A DNA stretch of 64,000 bases. It comes from Enterobacter asburiae. Its GTDB lineage: Bacteria; Pseudomonadota; Gammaproteobacteria; Enterobacterales; Enterobacteriaceae. Numbering within the stretch: position 1 is the first letter of the stretch; the number at the start of each line of letters is the position of its first letter. A program made the translations under genes and the position numbers. The notes below the pieces were generated by a model. That model made no database searches, was not told the DNA's origin, and worked only from the letters and a program-made list of their open reading frames with translations. The stretch spans positions 2,046,001-2,110,000 of the forward strand of contig NZ_CP102247.1 of the NCBI RefSeq assembly GCF_024599655.1, read 5' to 3'. Shown in pieces: positions 42,993 to 50,778 of this stretch.

Positions 42993-43433
42993 ATGAAATA
43001 CACCCTCCAGGAAGGTTCGTTTTCCCTTTTTCCTGCTGCCTGGCAGGATAACAGCATGAACATTATTCGCGATGACGAAAGCGGGCTGTCCGTGGTAGTC
43101 AGTCGCGGCGTTATCCCGGATGGCAGCAACTATGAACAAGAGTTTCACCGCCAGTGGGATGTGCTGCGTCCTCAGATGGGCGAAATTGCCCAGAGTGAAT
43201 TCCGGAACGTAAAGGCCGGGCCTGACGGAAAAATTAACGGGCTGGAAGTTGAAACCACCTTTGACCGTAACGGCCAGCGCCTGTGGCAAAAACAGCTGGC
43301 CATTCAGACGCCGGGCAAACCGGTATTGATGATTTTTACCCTCTCGGCACTCAGAGCATTCACCGAAGAGGACGAGGTGCGCTGGAGCGCGCTTAAGCAG
43401 AGTCTGACGCTAAACGACAACCGGAATGTGTAA
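42993..43433 (+). CDS. eagR: EagR chaperone (DcrB/DUF1795 family) for the Rhs effector
   Basis: A 146-residue cytoplasmic protein of the DUF1795/DcrB-like family: MKYTLQEGSFSLFPAAWQDNSMNII at the start, RDDESGLSVVVSRG, and QLAIQTPGKPVLMIFTLSA. EagR proteins bind and shield the N-terminal transmembrane segment of prePAAR-containing effectors before loading onto VgrG. The gene ends 3 bp before rhs, whose N-terminus has exactly that prePAAR-plus-hydrophobic layout. ATG 42993 is chosen as homologues start MxYxLxEG; an upstream in-frame stretch from 42948 is hydrophobic but lacks family similarity. Confidence 0.9.
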   Translation: MKYTLQEGSFSLFPAAWQDNSMNIIRDDESGLSVVVSRGVIPDGSNYEQEFHRQWDVLRPQMGEIAQSEFRNVKAGPDGKINGLEVETTFDRNGQRLWQKQLAIQTPGKPVLMIFTLSALRAFTEEDEVRWSALKQSLTLNDNRNV

Positions 43434-43436
43434 GGC

Positions 43437-46400
43437 ATGAGCGATAACAACGCGGCCCGTAAGGGCGACGAGATTATTCACTCCAGCATTTTTGCTGACA
43501 TCACCAGCATTGTTGCGGAAGGTGCCGCCTATGCGGTGATCGGCGCGGCGGTGGGCGCAGCAGCAACCGTAGCGGCGCCATTGCTGGGGGCGGGGGCAGC
43601 AGCTGCAGGCGTGGCAGCAATTGGATCCAGCTGTCTGTTAAGCGGCATCATTGGCGGCGTGCTGGCGAACGTGGCGGGGATCACCGACGATATCAGCAAC
43701 GCCGCGGAAGGGTTAGGCAATGCGCTTTTCCCGCCGTCGCCTGCGGGTAAAATCACAACCGGTTCCAGCAATGTTCTCACCAACGCAATCCCCGCCGCGC
43801 GCGCGGCAGGCACGCTGACGCCCGCCGATACACCGTCCCCTGAGCCGCAGTCGCCGGGCAGCTTTGCCGATTACGCGGGCATGCTGCTTTCCGCCGCCGG
43901 ACAGTTTGGCAGCGAAATGTGGCAGCCGAGCGTGGCCTCTGCCGCCGCGGGAACCTCGCCGCTGGAAGAAGACAAGGTGGCGTGCGAAAAGCACTCCGGG
44001 CCGCAGTATCTGGCGGAAGGCTCTAAAAGCGTCTTTATCAACGGGCAGCCCGCGGTGCGCGCGAAAGATCGCACTACCTGCGAAGGTACCGTTTCCGACG
44101 ATGTCTCCCCGAACGTGATCATAGGCGGGGACACGCTCACGGTCCGCGATATCAAAAGCGGTAAAACGCCGGGTCTGGCGCTGGGGATGATTGCGCTCTC
44201 TCTGCTGCGCGGGCGTCCGGGCAAGATCCTGAAAAACATGCCCTGTGCACTGGCTTCAGCTGGCGGCGGGATGCTGGCCGATATGGCGGTAAATGCCGTG
44301 TTTGGCTCCTCGCACCCTGTTCACGCCGCCACCGGCGTGAAGGTGCTGAATGACGACGACGAACTCGATTTCTCGCTGCCGGGGCGCTTCCCGCTTCACT
44401 GGCAGCGCAGCTACAACAGCCTGACCACCCGCGAAGGGCTATTTGGTCTGGGCTGGGCAACCACCTTTGACAGCTATCTGGCGCTGGAAGAAAACAATGC
44501 CACCTGGTTCGATGAAACCGGGCGCGAGCTGAGCTTCGAGCTGCCGCCTGTCGACCGCGCGTTTTACAGCATCAGCGAAGGCATCATTATCCGCCGTAAT
44601 GAGAACGGCGACGTGGCGATTGCCGACGATGACGGTGCGGTATGGCGTCTGTATAAACCGACCCGGGCGAATCCATCCATCCTGCGTCTGGCCTCCCTCA
44701 GCGATGAATACGGCAACGCGCTGCTGACGGAGTGGGACGAGCACGGCAGGCTGGTTGGTCTTCACGACGAGCCGCGGGCGATAGACGTCACCCTGCGCTA
44801 TGAAGATGAACGATTCCCGCAGCGCGCTACCGCTGCCAGCCATTTCGACGGCAACCAGACATGGCCGCTGATGCAGTGGGGCTACGACGCGCGCGGCCAG
44901 CTGGCAAGCGCGACGGATGCCTCCGGCGTGGTGACGCGTGAATACCGCTATAACGACCACGGGCTGATGGTCTGGCACCGGATGCCGGGCGGCCTGGAGA
45001 GCGAATACCGCTGGAAAAAATTCGATCACTGGCGGGTGGTGGAAAACCGCACCAGCACCGGTGACGGATGCCGCTTTAGCTACGATTTAGCTGCCGGGTT
45101 AACGATCGTTGAGCACTATGATGGTCAGACGCGCCGCCACTACTGGAACGCGCAAAATCTGATTGTCCGCTACGTTGACGAGCGCGGTGAAAACTGGCGC
45201 TACGAGTGGGATGACAACGAGCTTCTGACGCGTCGCATCGATCCGCTCGGAAACGCCGTCACCTTCGTCTATGACGAGATGGGCAACCGGGTTCAGGAGA
45301 CCGATGCCGACGGCAATACCCGCACCACCACCTGGCTGGAGCACCGCGCGCTTCCTGCGGCCATTATCGAAGCCGACGGCAGCGCCACCCGGTTCTGGTA
45401 CGACGAACATCACGGGCTGAAGCGCGTGGTGGACCCGATGGGACAGACCACGCAACTGCGCCGGGACGCGTTCGGCCAGGTCGTCGAAGAGGTCGATGCC
45501 GCCGGAAACAGCCGCTACCAGGAGTACAACGAGGCCGGGCAGATCGTTCGTGCGACGGACTGTTCCGGGCGTATTACCCGCTACCGCTATCATCCGTTGG
45601 GCTGGCTGGTGGCTGAAGTTAGCGCCGACGGTGAAGAGACCCGTTATCGCTACGACGCCGCAGGGCGTCCGGTACAGCTCGATCGTCCGGAAGGCTGGAC
45701 GGAATCGCTCAAATGGAACGAACGTGGCTTGCCGGTGAAGCATGCTGGCGCCGACGGTAAAGAAAGTGAGTTCAGATACGATGAGGCAGGGCGCTTAACC
45801 GCGACGCGCAATACCAAGGGCGAAGAGGTGCGTCGCCGCTGGGACAGCCGCGGGCGTCTGATTGCCCTGGAAAACGAAAACGGCGAAGCGTATCAGTTCC
45901 GCTGGGGCGCGGATTCGCTGCTGCTGGAAGAGGTAGGGCTCGATGGCGTAGCCTCGCAGTATCGCTACGACGCCTGCGGGCGCACGATAGCGCGCACGTT
46001 TGCCGCCGGTCATCCGGAGGCCATTACCCACGCCTTCGTCTGGAGCGCGAGCGGCCAGCTGGTCGCCCGTACCACGCCGGAAGGGCAGACACGCTACCGC
46101 TACACTCCGTCCGGGCTGTTAAGCCGGATAGGGCTGCATCCTGCGCTTTCAGCCGACGCATGGACCACCGAGGCAGAGCAGGAGCTCGCCTTTGACTATG
46201 ACGCGCTTGGTCGCGTCACACGTGAAGCGGGCGAGCACGGCGAGCTGGCGTGGGAGTATGACGCGCTGGGCAACCGCACCTCCGTCACGCTTCCCGATGG
46301 CCGCGAGCTAAAGCAGTTCTACTACGGCAGTGGGCATCTGCTCAGCATTGCTCTCGATAAGCTGTCGGTCTCCGACTTTACCCGTGACGAACTCCACCGC

Positions 46401-47801
46401 GAGACCAGCCGCACTCAGGGGCTGCTGACCACCCGCAGCGAATACGACCGCCTTGGTCGGCTGCATCGCCGGGACGTCTTTACCGGCAATGCCCAGCGCC
46501 CGTCGCCGCGCCGCTGGTCCCGCCGCTGGGATTACGACTATCGCAATAACCTGGTGAGGGAAGAGCGGGACGATAACCCGTTCAGCTGGTACCGCTGGCA
46601 GTACGACAGCGCCGGGCGCCTGCTCGTTCAGGACGGGACGCTGCCCGGACAGGAGCAGTGGCGCTGGGACGCTGCCGGTAACCCGCTCGAAGGTTCTGCT
46701 GAGAAGGTCACGCACAACCGCCTGACGCAGATGAACGGCATTCGCTGGCGCTATGACATCCACGGCCGCACCGTGGAGAAAGATAACGGCCAGACCCGCT
46801 GGCACTACCGCTACGACGGTGAACATCGCCTGACGGAGGTTATCAGCCAGCCGCGGGACCGCAACAAGCCGCAGACGCAGGTCAGCTTCCGCTACGATCC
46901 GCTCGGGCGACGCATCAGCAAAACGCGACGCCAGATGCTGGGCGGACAGCCAACCGGCAAGCCGGTCACCACCCGATTTGTCTGGGAAGGGTTCCGCCTG
47001 CTGCAGGAGGTGCACGGGGATGTGCCGCTCACCTACGTTTACAGCGATCAGGACAGCTACGACCCGCTGGCGCGTATTGACGGCGTGGAAGCCCCGGAGA
47101 TTTTCTGGTTCCACTGCCAGCCCAACGGCACGCCGGAGCGGATGACGGATATCGAAGGGCAGGTACGCTGGGAAGGGGTGAACAGCGCCTGGGGCAAGCT
47201 GCTGCGGGAAAGCGAGACGCAGGTATCAGGATATTCTCAGAACCTGCGCATGCAGGGGCAATACCTGGACCGTGAGACAGGGCTGCACTACAATCTGTTC
47301 CGGTATTATGACCCGGACTGCGGGCGGTTTACGCAGCAGGACCCGATAGGGTTGGCGGGGGGGATTAACCTTTACCAGTATGCGCCGAATGCGCTGGGAT
47401 GGGTGGATCCGTGGGGGTTGAGTTGCCGTAAAAAATTTATGGGAAGAACCCCGGGAAAAAATAGTAAAACTGGACGTGAAGTAATCGCACGAATGCGAGG
47501 AGAAGGACGTATTCGTGGTACGGGCGATAGGATGCAATTTAAAAGCTCAACTGATGGTAAATGGTACCGTATTCAGGATGCGGACATGGCTCATTTAACA
47601 GATGCAGTTAAATACTGGAATCAGAAGGGTGGCTACTATGGTCCTAAATCTCGTGAGGTCAGAGCCTTTATGAGAGATTCCAGAAATTATGAGCTTGAAT
47701 ATTATGGCCACAATCGGTCTCAGGGAGCGCTGCTACCTGATAGATATAAAGATTCCGCTGATTTTATTGGCCCACAGGAAAAATCCCAATATTTCCAATG
47801 A
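43437..47801 (+). CDS. rhs: T6SS PAAR-Rhs effector with C-terminal nuclease-like toxin
   Basis: A 1454-residue polymorphic toxin. Order: prePAAR motif AARKGDEIIH (6-15); a hydrophobic, Ala/Gly-rich transmembrane region (about 22-95); a PAAR domain with ACEKHSGPQYLAEGSKSVFING and NVIIGGDTL (about 180-245); second hydrophobic segment; then the Rhs/YD-repeat shell (about 290-1320, many YRYD..GR repeats), closing with DPIGLAGGINLYQYAPN and WVDPWGL. The variable toxin is residues 1330-1454, encoded by distinctly AT-rich DNA. Its segments WYRIQDADMAHLTDAVKYWN, GPKSREVRAFM and NYELEYYGHNRSQGA resemble the GH-E group of HNH/endonuclease VII-like toxins, although the usual Gly-His reads Ala-His (His1386). 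DNase activity is inference. The stop overlaps the first in-frame ATG of the immunity gene. Confidence 0.93.
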   Translation: MSDNNAARKGDEIIHSSIFADITSIVAEGAAYAVIGAAVGAAATVAAPLLGAGAAAAGVAAIGSSCLLSGIIGGVLANVAGITDDISNAAEGLGNALFPPSPAGKITTGSSNVLTNAIPAARAAGTLTPADTPSPEPQSPGSFADYAGMLLSAAGQFGSEMWQPSVASAAAGTSPLEEDKVACEKHSGPQYLAEGSKSVFINGQPAVRAKDRTTCEGTVSDDVSPNVIIGGDTLTVRDIKSGKTPGLALGMIALSLLRGRPGKILKNMPCALASAGGGMLADMAVNAVFGSSHPVHAATGVKVLNDDDELDFSLPGRFPLHWQRSYNSLTTREGLFGLGWATTFDSYLALEENNATWFDETGRELSFELPPVDRAFYSISEGIIIRRNENGDVAIADDDGAVWRLYKPTRANPSILRLASLSDEYGNALLTEWDEHGRLVGLHDEPRAIDVTLRYEDERFPQRATAASHFDGNQTWPLMQWGYDARGQLASATDASGVVTREYRYNDHGLMVWHRMPGGLESEYRWKKFDHWRVVENRTSTGDGCRFSYDLAAGLTIVEHYDGQTRRHYWNAQNLIVRYVDERGENWRYEWDDNELLTRRIDPLGNAVTFVYDEMGNRVQETDADGNTRTTTWLEHRALPAAIIEADGSATRFWYDEHHGLKRVVDPMGQTTQLRRDAFGQVVEEVDAAGNSRYQEYNEAGQIVRATDCSGRITRYRYHPLGWLVAEVSADGEETRYRYDAAGRPVQLDRPEGWTESLKWNERGLPVKHAGADGKESEFRYDEAGRLTATRNTKGEEVRRRWDSRGRLIALENENGEAYQFRWGADSLLLEEVGLDGVASQYRYDACGRTIARTFAAGHPEAITHAFVWSASGQLVARTTPEGQTRYRYTPSGLLSRIGLHPALSADAWTTEAEQELAFDYDALGRVTREAGEHGELAWEYDALGNRTSVTLPDGRELKQFYYGSGHLLSIALDKLSVSDFTRDELHRETSRTQGLLTTRSEYDRLGRLHRRDVFTGNAQRPSPRRWSRRWDYDYRNNLVREERDDNPFSWYRWQYDSAGRLLVQDGTLPGQEQWRWDAAGNPLEGSAEKVTHNRLTQMNGIRWRYDIHGRTVEKDNGQTRWHYRYDGEHRLTEVISQPRDRNKPQTQVSFRYDPLGRRISKTRRQMLGGQPTGKPVTTRFVWEGFRLLQEVHGDVPLTYVYSDQDSYDPLARIDGVEAPEIFWFHCQPNGTPERMTDIEGQVRWEGVNSAWGKLLRESETQVSGYSQNLRMQGQYLDRETGLHYNLFRYYDPDCGRFTQQDPIGLAGGINLYQYAPNALGWVDPWGLSCRKKFMGRTPGKNSKTGREVIARMRGEGRIRGTGDRMQFKSSTDGKWYRIQDADMAHLTDAVKYWNQKGGYYGPKSREVRAFMRDSRNYELEYYGHNRSQGALLPDRYKDSADFIGPQEKSQYFQ

Positions 47802-47815
47802 AGGAGCATTGTTCC

Positions 47816-48241
47816 ATGAAAGATCTTGAAGACCCAAAAATTGAATCCGAAATTAACTCCTTTGTTGAAAAAGGAAACGAGTTTCACGATGACAAAAAAT
47901 ACGCTGAGGCTTTAGAGCAATACCAAAAAGCATGGCAAGCTCTCCCTGAACCAAAGCTTGAATGGGAACTTGCCAACTGGATCTCTGCGTGCATGTACAG
48001 CGCATATTTTGATCTCGCCGATTACGATGAGGCGAAGAAATGGGGAGAGACGACGTTGCGCACACGTGGATCGGATATAGACACTGCACCATCAATCGAC
48101 CTCGGTATGGTCTGTTACGAGTTGAATCAATTCGATGAAGCGTATAAATATTTCAACGATGCTTATAACTACGGCAAAGAGCGTGCGTTTCAGGATAGAC
48201 CTAAAAAATACCTTGAGTTCTATCTGCGCAAGAGGGCGTAA
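47816..48241 (+). CDS. probable cytoplasmic immunity protein for the Rhs toxin (TPR-like)
   Basis: A 141-residue soluble protein with no signal peptide, fitting a toxin that acts in the cytoplasm. Helical repeats of TPR type are visible: FHDDKKYAEALEQYQKAWQALPE, FDLADYDEAKKWGETTL and LNQFDEAYKYFNDAYNYGKE. It is acidic, as is common for nuclease inhibitors. ATG 47816 lies 9 nt after AAGGAG; the ATG at 47798 overlapping the rhs stop would add six residues but has no ribosome site. Low GC matches the toxin tip, so the two were probably acquired together. It is the last gene of the T6SS locus. Confidence 0.8.
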   Translation: MKDLEDPKIESEINSFVEKGNEFHDDKKYAEALEQYQKAWQALPEPKLEWELANWISACMYSAYFDLADYDEAKKWGETTLRTRGSDIDTAPSIDLGMVCYELNQFDEAYKYFNDAYNYGKERAFQDRPKKYLEFYLRKRA

Positions 48242-48256
48242 AATCGGTAATTTATG

Positions 48257-48289
48257 AAAAAAAATCCACGCCTAAGCGTGGATTTTTTT
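48257..48289. terminator. bidirectional terminator at the T6SS/ychF junction
   Basis: AAAATCCACGC-CTAA-GCGTGGATTTT forms an 11-pair stem with A-run before and T-run after, so it can terminate both the T6SS operon (+) and ychF (-). It marks the right edge of the T6SS locus. Confidence 0.9.
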
Positions 48290-48302
48290 CATTCAAAACA
48301 AA

Positions 48303-49397
48303 TCAGACGTTAAACAAGAAGTTCATCACATCGCCATCTTTAACGATGTAATCTTTCCCTTCCGCACGCATTTTGCCTGCTTCTTTCGCACCTTGCTCAC
48401 CCTTGTAGGTGATAAAGTCTTCAAACGCGATAGTCTGCGCACGAATAAAGCCTTTCTCGAAGTCGGTGTGGATCTTACCGGCAGCCTGAGGCGCAGTCGC
48501 ACCCACAGGGATCGTCCACGCACGCACTTCCTTCACGCCAGCGGTGAAGTAGGTCTGCAGGTTCAGCAGCTCATAGCCCGCGCGAATGACGCGGTTCAGG
48601 CCCGGCTCTTCCAGACCCAGCTCGGCCATGAACTCTTCACGGTCGGCGTCGTCCAGCTCGGCGATGTCGGATTCAACTGCAGCGCAAACCGCCACAACCA
48701 CAGAACCTTCAGCCGCTGCGATTTCGCGCACTTTATCCAGGTACGGGTTGTTCTCGAAACCGTCTTCGTTAACGTTGGCGATGTACATGGTTGGCTTCAG
48801 GGTCAGGAAGCTCAGGTATTTGATCGCCGCCTTGTCTTCTTCAGTCAGGTTTTTCAGCGCGCGCAGCATGCCCGCGTTTTCCAGCTGTGGCAGGCATTTT
48901 TCCAGCGCAGCCAGTTCCGCTTTCGCGTCCTTGTCGCCGCCTTTGGCTTTCTTCTGCACGCGGTGAATCGCGCGTTCGCAGGTGTCGAGATCAGAGAGCG
49001 CCAGCTCGGTGTTGATGACCTCGATGTCGTCAGCCGGATCCACTTTGTTGTTTACGTGGATGATATTGTCGTTCTCGAAGCAGCGCACAACGTGGCCGAT
49101 CGCTTCGGTTTCACGAATGTTGGTCAGGAACTGGTTACCCAGGCCTTCACCTTTGGATGCGCCTTTTACCAGGCCCGCGATGTCCACGAATTCCATGGTG
49201 GTTGGCAGGATGCGCTGCGGCTTCACGATTTCCGCGAGCTGATCCAGACGCGGATCCGGCATTGGCACAACGCCGGTGTTAGGTTCGATGGTACAGAACG
49301 GGAAGTTCGCCGCTTCGATACCCGCTTTGGTAAGCGCGTTAAACAGGGTGGATTTGCCCACGTTTGGCAGACCGACGATACCGCATTTGAATCCCAT
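48303..49397 (-). CDS. ychF: ribosome-binding ATPase YchF (OLA1 family)
   Basis: A P-loop ATPase of the Obg-like family that binds ribosomes and modulates stress responses. The 364-residue protein begins MGFKCGIVGLPNVGKSTLFN (Walker A), continues with DIAGLVKGASKGEGLGN (G3/switch) and NVNEDG, the altered G4 (NxxE) that gives ATP preference, and ends with a TGS-like domain (AWTIPVGATAPQAAGKIH, FIRAQTIAFEDF). AAGGTG precedes the ATG. Downstream of pth as in E. coli (pth-ychF). Confidence 0.98.
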   Translation of the reverse strand: MGFKCGIVGLPNVGKSTLFNALTKAGIEAANFPFCTIEPNTGVVPMPDPRLDQLAEIVKPQRILPTTMEFVDIAGLVKGASKGEGLGNQFLTNIRETEAIGHVVRCFENDNIIHVNNKVDPADDIEVINTELALSDLDTCERAIHRVQKKAKGGDKDAKAELAALEKCLPQLENAGMLRALKNLTEEDKAAIKYLSFLTLKPTMYIANVNEDGFENNPYLDKVREIAAAEGSVVVAVCAAVESDIAELDDADREEFMAELGLEEPGLNRVIRAGYELLNLQTYFTAGVKEVRAWTIPVGATAPQAAGKIHTDFEKGFIRAQTIAFEDFITYKGEQGAKEAGKMRAEGKDYIVKDGDVMNFLFNV

Positions 49398-49523
49398 TTC
49401 TAAATCACCTTAATAGCTTGATAATCAATCCGTTATCGTTAACTGACTGATGAAAAGTAAATAACTACGCCTATTATACACGTAACCCGCATGACGCGCG
49501 GTAAAAAAGCCGGATTGGGCGGA

Positions 49524-50108
49524 TTATTGCGCTTTGAAAGCGTGCAAGCGGTTTGTCGCTTTGGTTAACCCATCTTTCAGCCAGATTTCGGTGCAGCGCG
49601 CCGCTTCGTCTACCGCCTCATCAATCAGTTTCTGCTCAGAAACCGGGGGCTTACCGAGTACGAAACCGACAACTTTGTTTTTATCGCCCGGATGACCGAT
49701 TCCTACGCGCAAACGGTGAAAATTCGGGTTATTACCCAGCTTGCTGATGATGTCTTTAAGACCGTTATGGCCGCCGTGCCCGCCGCCCAGTTTGAATTTT
49801 GCCACGCCGGGCGGGAGATCCAGCTCATCGTGAGCCACCAGAATTTCATCCGGATTGATGCGATAAAACGTTGCCATTGCCGCCACGGCTTTACCGCTCA
49901 GGTTCATAAAGGTGGTGGGCACCAGTAAACGAACATCCGCACCAGCAAGGTTGATACGCGAGGTATACCCGAAGAATTTAGGTTCTTCACGCAGAGGAGC
50001 ACGTAACCGCTCGGCCAGCAGATCGACGTACCATGCCCCGGCATTATGGCGTGTGGCCGCATATTCTGCGCCCGGGTTGGCGAGGCCGACAATCAGTTTA
50101 ATCGTCAC
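49524..50108 (-). CDS. pth: peptidyl-tRNA hydrolase
   Basis: Releases tRNA from peptidyl-tRNA that drops off stalled ribosomes; essential in bacteria. The 194-residue length is the E. coli value. Conserved features: GLANPGAEYAATRHNAGAWYV with the catalytic His, PTTFMNLSGKAV, HDELDLPPGVAKFKLGGGHGGHNGLKD with the catalytic Asp, and RLRVGIGHPG. Transcribed with ychF and divergent from ychH, as in E. coli. Confidence 0.98.
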   Translation of the reverse strand: MTIKLIVGLANPGAEYAATRHNAGAWYVDLLAERLRAPLREEPKFFGYTSRINLAGADVRLLVPTTFMNLSGKAVAAMATFYRINPDEILVAHDELDLPPGVAKFKLGGGHGGHNGLKDIISKLGNNPNFHRLRVGIGHPGDKNKVVGFVLGKPPVSEQKLIDEAVDEAARCTEIWLKDGLTKATNRLHAFKAQ

Positions 50109-50278
50109 GATTCAATTCCTAATGGGTTCCAGATCTGGCGCGTAGTTTACTGTCTGGCGCGCCGCTTGACAAAATTCTGCGATCTTCTCAGCGAAATACG
50201 AATAATTTCTGATTTGAACAATTAGAATTTCAAGCTGTTCAAAGTCTTATTTGTAAACTTTTGTTTGGGAGTTATCTG

Positions 50279-50382
50279 TAATTGTGATCATTCACGCAAC
50301 TCATAAAAGGGGCGTTGTCTATACTTTACACACAAGGATTAGGGGCTTTTCCCCTGACAACCCAAAGTTCCGGAGGTGACAC
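50279..50382 (+). promoter_or_regulatory. ychH promoter and leader
   Basis: A good -10 hexamer TATACT (50320-50325, inside CTATACT, which also suits RpoS) lies in the pth-ychH divergent region. About 42 bp upstream of the expected start is TGTGATCATTCACG (50283-50296), whose left half is a perfect CRP half-site while the spacing to the right half is 2 nt short. The leader contains AGGGG-CTTTT-CCCCT (50341-50355) and a strong ribosome site CGGAGGTG before ATG 50383. E. coli ychH is CRP-controlled, but the site here is only a partial match. Confidence 0.5.
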
Positions 50383-50658
50383 ATGAAACGCAAAAACGCT
50401 TCGTTACTCGGTAACGTGCTGATGGGATTGGGGCTGTTCGTGATGGTAGCCGGCGTGGGTTATTCAATTTTAAACCAGTTACCGCAGCTTGACCTCCCGC
50501 AATACTTTGCGCATGGCGCGATATTGAGCATCTTCGTTGGTGCGGTATTGTGGCTGGCAGGGGCTCGCGTGAGCGGCCATGAGGAAGTGTGTGACAAATA
50601 CTGGTGGGTGCGCCACTACGATAAACGCTGTCGTCGCGACCAGCATAAGCACAGCTAG
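50383..50658 (+). CDS. ychH: stress-induced membrane protein YchH (DUF2583)
   Basis: A 91-residue inner-membrane protein with two transmembrane helices (GNVLMGLGLFVMVAGVGYSIL and GAILSIFVGAVLWLAGARV) and a basic C-terminal tail (HEEVCDKYWWVRHYDKRCRRD). Its E. coli orthologue is induced by stress and affects biofilm formation; the biochemical role is unknown. Position between pth and dauA is conserved; here a MerR-type gene has been added between ychH and dauA. Confidence 0.95.
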   Translation: MKRKNASLLGNVLMGLGLFVMVAGVGYSILNQLPQLDLPQYFAHGAILSIFVGAVLWLAGARVSGHEEVCDKYWWVRHYDKRCRRDQHKHS

Positions 50659-50680
50659 TGCTACGATAAAGAACACCGAA

Positions 50681-50708
50681 ACGGCTCCCGAGGGAGTCGT
50701 TTTTTTTG
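50681..50708 (+). terminator. rho-independent terminator after ychH
   Basis: ACGGCTCCC/GGGAGTCGT stem with a tight loop followed by eight T residues, 22 bp after the ychH stop. Confidence 0.9.
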
Positions 50709-50717
50709 CATCAAGGG

Positions 50718-50748
50718 TTGACCCTCACGTAACGTAAGGCTCCAGAGT
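50718..50748 (+). promoter_or_regulatory. MerR-type operator/promoter of the downstream regulator gene
   Basis: A -35 box TTGACC (50718-50723) runs into the dyad CCTCACGT-A-ACGTAAGG (50723-50739), with CAGAGT (50743-50748) at the position of a -10 box after a 19-bp spacer. A long spacer filled by a dyad is the hallmark of promoters controlled by MerR-family proteins. The ATG of the merR-type gene is 30 bp further on, so autoregulation is likely. The -10 match is poor, as is common for such promoters. Confidence 0.65.
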
Positions 50749-50778
50749 GGCACCACTGGCAAAGAAAAAGGAGCAGCT

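Noticed and set aside
44900..47000. CRISPR-like or tandem DNA repeats within rhs
   Set aside because: The periodicity is at protein level (YD repeats of the Rhs shell); DNA units differ strongly and lie in one open frame.
47802..48302. Additional orphan rhs tips after the main rhs gene
   Set aside because: Only one immunity-like gene and a terminator lie between rhs and ychF; no truncated Rhs core or second toxin sequence is seen.
50283..50296. Perfect CRP operator upstream of ychH
   Set aside because: Only the left half TGTGA is exact; the second half is 2 nt too close, so it is kept only as a partial match.
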